This document shows positions 44,658 to 54,200 of a DNA stretch of 64,000 bases, piece after piece. The notes beneath the pieces were generated by a model, which was not told where the DNA came from, did not search any database, and was given only the letters and a program-made list of their open reading frames with translations. Location: NCBI GenBank assembly GCA_045106235.1, contig JBGCEJ010000005.1, positions 169,961 through 233,960 of the forward strand, written 5' to 3'. The stretch comes from UBA4427 sp045106235 (GTDB lineage: Bacteria > Myxococcota_A > UBA9160 > UBA4427). Position 1 is the stretch's first letter. Every line of letters begins with the position of its first letter. Both the position numbers and the translations under genes were made by a program.

Positions 44658-45674
44658 ATGGAAGCCCCCCGGCAAGACGCCCAAAAACCCGAACACCAGG
44701 CCCTCCAGATCTCGGCCTCTATGCTCTCGATCGCCGCGGTCGCCCTGCCGATCGGGCTCGGCGAAATCGACCTCGCGGGTATGGGCGCGGTCTTCGCCCT
44801 CACCCTTCTACTCCTGAGCCGCCTTGCCCCCGACTCCTCCGCAACCCTCCGCACCGGGATCCACATCGCCCTCGGCATGGGCCTCGGCTTCATCGGCATG
44901 TCTTGTTATGCGTTCGGGATCGGCAACGTTATCGCCGTCTATTTCTCGACGCTGATCGTCCTGATGGCGGCCTCGACGCTGGGCGCCAACGCGGCCGTCG
45001 CTTGGTCCATCCCCTGCTTCGCCGTGATCGGGTTCACCGTCCTCCACCCACCCGAATTCGTCCGCGAAGTCGGCCCCATCGGCACCCTCGTCACGCGGAC
45101 AGCGACACTCGCCGGCGTCCTCGCCTACAGCGTCTCCTTCCGGCGTCGCCAAGACCGCCAAGCCGACGAGCTCTACCAACAAGCCCTCACTGACTCACTC
45201 ACAGGTCTCGCCAACCGAAGGCAGATGGAGAATCTGCTCGCCACCGCGATCGCCCAAGCCGACCGCTTCGAACGCCACTGCGCCGTCGTCTTTGTCGATG
45301 TCGACGGCCTCAAACAGATCAACGATCGCTGGGGTCACGAAGCCGGCGACGAAATGATCCGCCTCGTCGCCGCCCGCATCGCCGACAGCACCCGCGTCTC
45401 CGACAAAGCCGCCCGAATCGGCGGCGATGAATTCGTCGTCGTCCTCTCCGAAGTCCCCGACGAAGCCGGCGTCGAATCCTTCTCGGAGAACCTGCTTCAA
45501 ACCGTCTGCTGCGCCGCCCAGATCGGCGATCAAACCCTCACGCCCTCGATCAGCCTCGGGGCCGCGCTCTACCCCGACGATGCCGAGACCGCCGGGGGAC
45601 TGCTCCGCAAAGCGGATGCGGCCATGTACGCCGCCAAGGAATCGGGCGGGGGCTGCGTGGTCTTTGCGGGCTGA
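44658..45674 (+). CDS. Diguanylate cyclase (GGDEF) with multi-TM N-terminus
   Basis: Protein of 338 residues. The N-terminal 165 residues form about five hydrophobic helices (MASE-like sensor). The GGDEF domain follows: FVDVDGLKQINDRWGHEAGDE, the intact signature RIGGDEFVVVL, and an intact inhibitory site (RVSD five residues before GGDEF). So it should make c-di-GMP with product inhibition. Its only gap to the divergent amidohydrolase is 215 bp, which must hold both promoters. No effector domain is attached. Confidence 0.92.
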   Translation: MEAPRQDAQKPEHQALQISASMLSIAAVALPIGLGEIDLAGMGAVFALTLLLLSRLAPDSSATLRTGIHIALGMGLGFIGMSCYAFGIGNVIAVYFSTLIVLMAASTLGANAAVAWSIPCFAVIGFTVLHPPEFVREVGPIGTLVTRTATLAGVLAYSVSFRRRQDRQADELYQQALTDSLTGLANRRQMENLLATAIAQADRFERHCAVVFVDVDGLKQINDRWGHEAGDEMIRLVAARIADSTRVSDKAARIGGDEFVVVLSEVPDEAGVESFSENLLQTVCCAAQIGDQTLTPSISLGAALYPDDAETAGGLLRKADAAMYAAKESGGGCVVFAG

Positions 45675-45935
45675 GGGGCGCAGGCAGAACCCGTTCGCCC
45701 CAAAAAGCCCTTTGACTCTAAGGAGATAGGACAGCCCCGACTCGTCCGAAGCTCTTCAGGCCTGCCTTTCACGCGAACGCTTCGCGCCGCCCGACTCCCG
45801 TCCATTCAGGATCAAGAATCACCTGCCCAACTGGCCGGAATTCCGCTCGAACTCGGGCTCTCGGCGAACGAGTTTGCTAGCTTTCGCCTTCCTTCAGGTT
45901 CCCGTGGTCAACACGGTTGCCTCTGTACGTTTCGT

Positions 45936-46012
45936 GCGCGGGTAGCTCAGCTGGATAGAGCATCAGGCTTCGAACCTGAGGGTCGGGGGTTCGAATCCCT
46001 CCCGGCGTACCA
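45936..46012 (+). tRNA. tRNA-Arg (anticodon TCG)
   Basis: 77 bases with encoded CCA. Anticodon stem TCAGG with loop CTTCGAA (anticodon TCG, reading CGA), T loop TTCGAAT, D arm GCTC-GAGC. The acceptor GCGCGGG against CCGGCGT has one G-G mismatch and a terminal G-T, so the 3' or 5' part may be altered. An IS481-like element starts 15 bases downstream. Confidence 0.88.
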
Positions 46013-46027
46013 TTTGAATCGTGGTCC

Positions 46028-47321
46028 ATTCCGGATACATGGTTTACAGATTATTCCGGGGACATAGTTAACACTTTTTCGGGCCCGAAGGGATTCGATG
46101 CGGGCTCGACCCGGCCCTCGTCTTGGTCGAAGAAGCCGAGATCGAAGTCGAGGAAGCTGACGAGCCAGACCTGCTCGTCGACCTCCCGCAGGCCTACGAG
46201 CTCGCCTGCGAGCTCGCCTGCGAAGACCCGACTGAGGTTGATCTTTCGCTTCCCCATACAAATCCGGCCGCAGTGTGTCACGCGCACCTCCTTGTCGTGG
46301 AACGGGTATTTGGGCTCGGGTGGCGGCGCATCGACTCGAGCCGAAGGTGTATAGAGATCGCCCGGGTAGGCGCCACCGAGCGCCTGGTGCGGTCGCTCCT
46401 GATTGTAAACCTCTACCCATTGGTCGAAGCGCTCCTGCTGCTGCAGGAAGTTGAACGACGCGGGCTTCGTCGCCTCCTTCTTGAGCGTGAGGTGCATGCG
46501 CTCGTGGCGACCGTTCTGTTGCGGATTGCCGGGCTTGATGCGCTGGAGCTTGATCCCGAAGCGCAGCCACCAGATGGACAGCTTCGACAGTCCAAACAGC
46601 GCATTCGGTGAAGCGAACGGAATGCCGTTGTCTGTACGGATCGCCTCCGGCAGCCCGAAGTCCTTGAAGGCCCGCTCGAAGACGGAGAACGCGAACTCCG
46701 ACTTCGTCGACGAGAGCCCCTCGCAGGCAAGTAGGTAGCGCGATCGATAGTCCGTGATCGTGAGCGGATAGCAGTACTTCTTGTTGCCGAGTTTGAACTC
46801 GCCTTTGAAGTCCGCGCACCAGAGCCCGTTCGGCGCGTGAGCAGCTGTAAGTTCCGTTCCTTTGGCCTTGTAGCGCCTTCGCTTCCTGCGTTTCACGAGA
46901 CCGTTTCGGTCCAGCACGGCGTGGAACGTGCTCACGGCCGGCGCCTGGATCATCGGGAACTCCCGGAGGAGCTTGTCGCGGATCTTGGGCGCACCCCAGG
47001 AGGGGTGTTCCTTCTTGATCCCGAGGATCGTCCGCTCAACTTGGTACGCGAGCTTGTTGGCGTGGCGGTAGGGGCGCCGCGAGCGGTCACTCAGGCCTTC
47101 GAGGCCGCACTCCTTGTATCGATCGTAGATCTTATAGCCAGTGACCCTCGAAATGCCGAACTCGCGGCATAGAGGGGCCATTTCCTCGCCCTCAAGGAGC
47201 CGAGCAATGAATCGGAGGCGTTCGTCCATGGGCTTACACGTTCTCCACGGCATTTGGTGTCCCTCCAAATGCCGAATTGTGTAAACCATGTCTCCGGAAT
47301 ACGGTGTCAACGATGTCTCGC
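46028..47321. mobile_element. IS481-like insertion sequence with tandem terminal repeats
   Basis: A transposase gene is flanked by repeats. At the left end ATTCCGGATACATGGTTTAC (46028) is followed in tandem by ATTCCGGGGACATAGTTAAC (46053). Reading inward from the right end, GAGACATCGTTGACAC (the outer, weaker copy at 47304-47319) precedes ATTCCGGAGACATGGTTTAC (47281-47300, minus). Each end thus has two copies of a ~20-bp unit. No clear target-site duplication was identified. It lies between tRNA-Arg(TCG) and the IS66 remnant. Confidence 0.8.
46051..47253 (-). CDS. IS481-like DDE transposase
   Basis: Transposase of 400 residues: an N-terminal helix-turn-helix (CREFGISRVTGYKIYDRY, the SDRSRRPYRHAN stretch typical of IS481) and an rve integrase core with the catalytic triad D (LWCADFKG), D (IRTDNGIPF) and E (QNGRHERMH). 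The C-terminal region is basic. The start is ATG 47253 with GGAGGGA upstream. The stop codon lies inside the inner left terminal repeat. All catalytic residues are present, so the element may be active. Confidence 0.92.
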   Translation of the reverse strand: MPWRTCKPMDERLRFIARLLEGEEMAPLCREFGISRVTGYKIYDRYKECGLEGLSDRSRRPYRHANKLAYQVERTILGIKKEHPSWGAPKIRDKLLREFPMIQAPAVSTFHAVLDRNGLVKRRKRRRYKAKGTELTAAHAPNGLWCADFKGEFKLGNKKYCYPLTITDYRSRYLLACEGLSSTKSEFAFSVFERAFKDFGLPEAIRTDNGIPFASPNALFGLSKLSIWWLRFGIKLQRIKPGNPQQNGRHERMHLTLKKEATKPASFNFLQQQERFDQWVEVYNQERPHQALGGAYPGDLYTPSARVDAPPPEPKYPFHDKEVRVTHCGRICMGKRKINLSRVFAGELAGELVGLREVDEQVWLVSFLDFDLGFFDQDEGRVEPASNPFGPEKVLTMSPE

Positions 47322-47642
47322 TAAGCACACGTTTTCATATTCGGAGACTTATAGTGAGCCGGCCAACACCAGGCTGTGTCTAGCTTGTCCTGAATGACAG
47401 CCTATTGACAGCCTCATAGGCCACCGCGCTGATTGCAGGGCCAGCCACTCACCGTTCGGCAGGTCTCGCCGATTGTAATGCCGGCCAAGCGTCAATGAGA
47501 TCGCCAACCCGCCTCAGACAGCTTGCAAGGCTGGGCGATTGTTTCGCTGCTGCTCCTGGATCGTAAGCGCTCAACGAACCCCATGTTTCGCATCCGAATG
47601 ATCTGCGCGAATTTGCTCCTTCCCTTTTGAAGGAGAGATTCG
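47254..47642. other. Non-coding stretch: IS481 right end, gap, and IS66 left end
   Basis: It contains the IS481 right repeats up to 47321 and an unassigned gap of about 240 bases with a direct repeat GACAGCCT (47394 and 47409). A probable IS66-type terminus GTAAGCGCTCAACGAACCCC begins at 47563. No gene is seen. Confidence 0.5.
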
Positions 47643-48008
47643 ATGACGGAATCACGTGAGCCGACGGAGCGGGACCGGTTCTGGCTGAACCACGACGCGG
47701 CGCTTCAAGCGTCTGGTCAATCCGCGAAGGAGTATGCATCCGCGAACGGCCTATCGCTTCACGCCCTTTACCAATCGAGAAAGCGACTTCGGTCGCTAGG
47801 CCTGATGGAGAGAACGCGGGCCGTTCGCCGGGACAGGAAGTCTTCGTCGAAGTCGGTTTCCTTTTCGAAGGTTGAACTCTCCGCGCCCGAGCGATTTTCA
47901 TCTGACTTCCGGCTGTCGCTTCCGAACGGACTGGTCTTGGAATGGTCGGGAGGCGAGTTGCCCTCGCCGGTCATCGAACTCGTGGAGCGGCTGACCCTCT
48001 CCCGATGA
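47643..48008 (+). CDS. IS66 accessory protein TnpA
   Basis: Protein of 121 residues with the helix-turn-helix type start FWLNHDAALQASGQSAKEYA and the segment LSLHALYQSRKRLRSLG, followed by the beta-rich C-terminal LSLPNGLVLEWSGG. AAGGAG precedes the ATG and the stop overlaps the tnpB start (ATGA). Length is normal for the family. On its own, without tnpB and tnpC, it has no function. Confidence 0.85.
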   Translation: MTESREPTERDRFWLNHDAALQASGQSAKEYASANGLSLHALYQSRKRLRSLGLMERTRAVRRDRKSSSKSVSFSKVELSAPERFSSDFRLSLPNGLVLEWSGGELPSPVIELVERLTLSR

Positions 48009-48142
48009 TGCGCCCTGGCGAAGAGATCGAAGTCTACTTGTATCGCGGGATCGTAGACATGTGAAAGTCGATCAACGGCTTATCCGCCATTGTCGAGGAG
48101 GAGCTTGGCCTTTCTGCCTTCTCGCCCAAGCTCTTCGTTTGA
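48005..48142 (+). pseudogene. IS66 tnpB fragment with in-frame stop
   Basis: Begins MMRPGEEIEVYLYRGIVDM, then TGA at 48062-48064 where homologues have arginine (CGA to TGA is a single C-to-T change), then continues KSINGLSAIVEEELGL and FSPKLFV before a second TGA at 48140. The normal protein continues for about 70 further residues, which are absent here. Confidence 0.8.
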
Positions 48143-48186
48143 CCGATTTTAGACCATCAAATCCTAATAAATTCTGCTGAAATCGG
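48143..48186. repeat. Inverted repeat between IS66 remnant and giant gene
   Basis: CCGATTTTAG and CTGAAATCGG, a ten-base imperfect stem with one mismatch and a 24-base loop, in an AT-rich patch. It may be a terminator remnant for the giant gene, but no T-run follows on the minus strand. Confidence 0.3.
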
Positions 48187-48283
48187 AACTTGGGTGTTCG
48201 TCTAAGCACTGGAAGTTGCGTGCGTTTCAGTTTGACTGAGTTGTTGCACACGACGGGGCGCTTTGGCGTCGATTCGTCGGGTG

Positions 48284-51200
48284 CTAAGCCGCAACCTCGG
48301 GGCGTGAGCGATCTCGCGAATGCGACCGATGCGTTGCCGAAGCAGCGAGCGCGAGCACTCCGCAGAGCAGTCCGAGACCGGTCGCGGGTTCAGGAAGCGT
48401 CGTCACGCTGGCTTCAAGATTGTCGATAGCCATAAAAGTCGAATCGCTCAAGAACTCGACGCTCGCGAGCTGACTCCATTCCGGCCCGAAGGTCGCCGTC
48501 GAGAAACTGTCCGTCTCAACACTGATTATCGTCTGGATCTGCGACCCGCCCCAGCGCGTCCCGGTGACGGTCACGGTTCCGGCGGGTGATCCGAAGGCCT
48601 GTGCCAGATCGACCGAGCTGAGCACGAAGGGCCACCCGAATTCGGCGACGAGTGTTAGGCCAATATCCTCGTCCACATGGACGAAGTCAGATCCCGATAC
48701 CCCGACGCCCGGCGCGGTCGCGCTTGAGATGTACAGGTTCGGATCCGTGCCGACGGTCGCATCAATCACGAAAGCGCTTTCCGTGTAGTCAGGCGCAATC
48801 GTGAGTTCGCCCCCGGCTGGCGCGACGCCCTCGAAGCTCATCAGCGAAGCCGGCGCGGCGACCTCAGAGAGCCTCATATCGGCACGTCCGTTCAGGAGAT
48901 CGTTCACCCCGGGGAGTCCATTCAAACCCGTGAAGTCCACCGGCCCGAAACCGCCGATCCGGCCCGTAGCGGGATCGAAAGTCAAGGGTGTGATCGGAAG
49001 CGAGCAAGGACCCTGAATCGAATCGTCGCAAAAGAACAGCAGCCCCGGAACGAAGGGGTTGGTCGTCGCTCCACCCACGGTCGTCGTGTTTCCGCTGGCG
49101 ACCCAATCGCCGGTGGGGTCGGTGAAGCTCCAGGTGGTCGAGAGCATCTCGCCCGTGATGGCGTCGATCACGACGACGAAATCCGAAGTCGTCCCCGGGT
49201 CGATATCGAACCGAAACTGACTCGCTAGATGCTCCTCGAAATCAGCGGCCGCAATCGTGATGGTCCGCTGGTTTCCGGAGGCGACATAGTTTCCCTGGAG
49301 CTGGTTATCGTCGAACGTTCGACCGACGATGTCGGGCGCAAACGACTCTTCGAACTGAACGACCACGCTTCGCAGCGTCGTATCGGATAGATCGAGTGGA
49401 TCGTTCGTGTCGCATTCGTCTCCGCGACCGTCAGCATCCGCGTCGATCTGAAACGAGTTGGAGACCAGCCGACAGTTATCGTCCGGATCGTCAATTCCAT
49501 CTCCGTCCGAATCGACCAAAGTCCCACTCGTAAAGAGCGCGAGGAACTCGGCCCCGTCCTCAAGTCCGTCGCCGTCGGTATCGGGATTGAGCGGCAAGGT
49601 ACCCGCCGCCTGTTCCTGGAGCAGATTCAAGCGGTCAGAGTCATCGTCAGGTGTGACATCCGTGGCGAATTCTGGATCCAGGCCGTTTGCGACTTCGAAG
49701 CCATCAAGCAGCCCATCACCGTCGGTATCCGCCACGAAGAGATAGCTTCCGGCCGCCTCCTCGCCCGCATTGTCCAGTCCGTCTCCGTCGGCGTCGTCCT
49801 GGCCATCCGGAATCCCGTTGCCATCTTCGTCATCATCGAAGGGATCCAGCCCGTTCGAAATCTCGAAGCCATCGCCCATCCCGTCCATGTCGGCGTCCGC
49901 GATGAGGGGATCAGTCCCGGCGGCCAGCTCCTCGCCGTCGGGCAGCCCGTCCGCATCTGTATCCGGATCTCGGGGGTCGGTCTCGCCCACGTCGACGACG
50001 CCGTCGAGGTCAAGGTCTTCCTGCCCGCCGATACAGTCCGGCGCAACGGCCACGCCACCGTCGCATAGACCGTCGCCGTCGCTATCGGCCTTGGAGGCCG
50101 AAAGCACGGCGCTGCCCGGAAGCCAGCCAAGCTGTCCACCTAACAAAGAAGCGACATCAAGCTGCCCGTCGAGATTGAAGTCGCCTCGAGCGATCGCGCT
50201 ATAACCGTTCGTGTCTACGCTTCGTCCCTGCGCAAAGCGACCCGGGATCGAGCTACCCTCGAGCAGTCGCGTATCGACACCTGAGGCAAGGAGATCCGCC
50301 AGGCCATCCCGATCAAAATCTCCGACCGTTAAAGCAGCTGCTCCTGCCGAATCGATGACCGTCTCGAACCAATCAGAAGTCCTTCGCGGTACACCGCGGT
50401 TCTCGAGACGAACGGTCGAGGTCGCGGTCGAATACACCAGATCAGCGTCTCCGTCCCCATTGCTATCACCGATGAGGACCGGCGAAACCGGCAGGTTCGT
50501 CGACACCGGGCGATCGAGGCGCCATGCGATCACAGCAGACGTTGTCGAAAGATCATCGGTGACGTAGCCCGGGTTTTCGTGAAAGACCAACTCGGTCGGC
50601 GATGCGGAGAGCACATCCGGATCGCCGTCTCCATCGAGATCCGCAACGCCTACGAGCGTACTCGTCGCCGAGATCAGCTGCAGGTCCCACGGATCAACGA
50701 ATTCCGACGACGCGGGACTGCGCAGCCAGGACGTTTCGCAGCACCCCCTCCCGAGCAGAATATCGAGGCTTAAGTCCTGATCGAGATCCGCGAGCACGAC
50801 GTCCGCGATCGGCGAAAGCCCAGATGCAGCAACCTGCGCGCTCCAGAACTCAGGGCCAGGCCCCACCACCACGCGCTTGTACCAAAGGATCTCATCATCC
50901 GTTGCCACGACGATCTCGAGGGCACCGTCTCCGTCGAGATCCCCGATCGCGACGTCGACCGGCGCCGCCGGATTCCCAACAACGTTCTCAACCCAGATCC
51001 CGATGTCCGCGTCGTACCGGTACCAGGCCACAAGATTAGAGCTCGACGAGATCGCAACTACGTCGTCCCCTTCGAGGCCATCGACGTTCGCAACCAAGAG
51101 CTTCGTCATATTCGTGACGACCCCGAGAGACAGAGGCAAGTCAAAGGGATTCTCGAGCGCTTCGAGTCCATCGCCGAGCGCGTCATCGTCGGAATCCGGG

Positions 51201-54200
51201 TCATCTGGATCCGTACCAACGCGCTCCTCGTCAGCGTTGACGAGACCGTCGGAATCACGATCGGCGAGTCCGTCCAGCCCGCTCGGCGCGGTTCCCGTCT
51301 CGTCCCCATCGTTCGGGTCGAACGCGCGCGCGATCTCGAATCCGTCCGAGAGGCCATCATCGTCGGAATCGGCGTCTGCCGGATTCGTTCCGTACACAGC
51401 AACTTCGTCGACATCGAGCAGTCCGTCCGCGTCGAGGTCCGTCGCGAAGGCGATGCGGAAGCCGTTCGTGGACTGGACGCTGGCCGGGGCAAGCGACGTC
51501 GATGCCCCCGCGATGAGGCTCGTCACGGCGTCGCCCAGAGAACCACCGCGCAGCTCGCGCTCACCGGCAATGGGGATCGCCTCGGTCCACTCCCGCACAT
51601 TTCCGCCCTGATCGTACGTTTCTGAGGGCGAGAGCGCGCCCCGATACGAACCGACCGCGGTGAAACCCGCCCCGCTCGCGTCGCAATTGGCCCCTTCGAT
51701 ATTCACGTCCGCCCCGGCGCAGACCGGCGCAATATCGCCGCCATCCGCATAGTCGAAATACACCCCGGTCGCGGGATCGAAATATGCCGCCTTGTACCAC
51801 TCGTCCGCGGTCGGCAGGAACACGCGTGCTCCCGCCTTCCTCACCACCGAGTTCGCCGCCACCGCCGCCGGGTTCAGGTCGTAGGCCCCATCCTCCGTGG
51901 TCGAGGGCCCCTGCGTTCCGAAAGGTTCACCGTTGTGGAGCCAGTTCGCAAAGCGCAGCGCGCTCCAGAAGGAAACATAGTTGGCCGGCTCGAAAGACTT
52001 CCCGGGCTTGGCGAAGAAGAGCCGGTTCGGAACCGTCCCCACCACGTCGATGCCCCCGTCTATGCCGGACATCTCGACCGCGTAGACGCCGTTCGCATCC
52101 GCATCCCGAGCGACCGCCGTGAGGAAGCGTGCGTACTGGGCATTCGTGATCTCGAAACGCCCAATTCGATAGGCATAGGGAACTGCGCCCTGCCCGGTCG
52201 TACCCGCGGCCTTGCCGAGGGACCAGACCGCTCGGGCGCTGATGCTTCCGCTCGCGTCCGAGGGCGTCTCGCCTGGATCGGTATCGCCCGAGCCCGTCGC
52301 AACCTCGAGACCGTCATCGAATCCGTCTGCATCCGCATCCGCGTCCAGCGGATCCCGATCTCCGCCGACACAGACATTCGCCACCGCGAGAATCCCGTCA
52401 CAAAGACCGTCATCGTCGGAATCGGGGTCGAAAACATCCGTGCCGAGCACGATCTCGACCCCATCCACAAGACCGTCATCATCTTGATCGGGGTCGAAGG
52501 GGTCCGTTCCGCTTGCAGACTCGGCCCCGTCGTCGAGCCCGTCGCCATCCGTGTCGGCGAGCGTCGCGCTACCGAGGCTCGTCTGACGGAACCACCGCAC
52601 TCCATTGGTCCTGGAAGCCGTCGCGACATCGAGCGCACCATCTCCATCGATATCGCCCACCGAGAGTTCGTCCGGCGACACGACGCTCCCCAGCGCAATT
52701 TCGGCCGTCAATATTTCATTGCCGAGATTCTGCTTCCAAAGCAGCTGCTCTGAGATGTCATCCAACAGGATCAGATCGAAGCGTCCGTCGCCATCCATGT
52801 CGGCGACTTTTAGATCCCTGATCTCAAGAGGAGCGGTTGAGATCGCATTGATCGTAAAGCCAAACGACCCATCGTTCTCGAGCCAGTAAACCTCTTGTCG
52901 GTTGACCGTCGCGATCAGGTCGAGATCACCATCGCGATCGAAGTCAACGGCTTCAAGCTGCCCCCGCCCCGACCCAATACTCGGGGTCGTGCTCAGTGGG
53001 ATCGAGGCAAGCGGCGCCGCGAGCGACAGCAACCCATTCCCCGCGAGGCGCTCGACCGACCAGGCAAGTTCACTCGTTGCACCCAGGAATTCGTATCCGA
53101 GGATCACCACGTCGGACGTGCCGTCTCCGTCGAAATCTCCGGCCGCAGCAGCTCGCGGCGTCTCCGGCAGAGCGATTGTTCCGAGAAGAACTGTCTCGAC
53201 CGCACCTGCTCCGTTATTGAGCTGGAGTTCGAGCTCGGTCGGTTGAAAGCCAAAGCCCTTGAGCACGACCGTCAGCAAGTCGGGATCCCCGTCTGCATCA
53301 AAATCCGTCAGGTCGCTGGCGGCGATCTGCTCGGATTCGTTCGGGAACCGCAAATTTCTCTTTGCGAACTGCTCATTGGCCAGCTGATCACGCCCGAGGC
53401 TCTCCACGAGTTCGAGTCTGCCGCTCTGCCGAACCACGAAGTCCGCGTCACCGTCGAGATCAAAATCCGTCACCTGCAGATTCGACCACGACAGCGAGCT
53501 CGTATCGATCTCGAGCTCGGCGAAGGCCCCCGACTCGTTTTCTAGATAGCCAAGGACTTCACGTGATTGGCTGCTGTCGAAGCCCGAAAAGATTAGATCT
53601 CCGTCTCCATCGGAGTCGGCGTCACCGATCGTCACGGAGACACCGAAGATTCCGCCGGCGCTCTTAACGATCCCCTCATCCACAAAGGCCGCGGTGCCGA
53701 TTTCGTCCCCATCGAGGAGCGTGTCGCCATCCGTATCGGCCACGAGCGGATTGGATCCGACCGTCTGCTCGACCAGATTGGACAGGCCGTCCGCGTCACC
53801 GTCCAGGAACTGCTCGCCCGCGACGAGCGGGTCGAAGCCATTTGCAACTTCGAATCCGTCTCGCAGTCCGTCTCCATCCGAGTCAGCCGAAAGGGGGTCG
53901 GTCCCGGCGAGCGCTTCGGCGTCATTCGACAGGCCATCGTCGTCCGCGTCGAGCATCCCGTCGCTTGTCAACGGGTCGAAACCGGCCGTAGCATTCAGGA
54001 CCTCGAAGCCATCTGAGAATCCATCGCCGTCACTATCCGCTACGAGCGGGTCCGTGCCGAACACGAACAACTCATTCGAGTCGTCGATCCCGTCCGCATC
54101 GGTGTCTTCGAGGGTCGGGTTCGTTCCGTGGGTATTCACTTCCGCGAAGTCCGTGAGACGGTCGCCGTCGCTGTCGACCCGATCGGGATCGGTTCCTTGA

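Larger units (their letters stand above)
47563..48142 (+). mobile_element. IS66-family remnant (left end, tnpA and 5' tnpB)
   Basis: The GTAAGCG-type left terminus is followed by an intact tnpA-like frame and the beginning of tnpB. The rest of tnpB, the large transposase tnpC and the right terminus are missing, so the element is dead. It lies next to the IS481 and 142 bp before the giant gene's stop codon. Confidence 0.65.

Noticed and set aside
45675..45730. GGGGCG/CGCCCC stem after the diguanylate cyclase, considered as terminator
   Set aside because: The stem is only six bases and is followed by AAAAA on the plus strand, not T, so it does not fit an intrinsic terminator.
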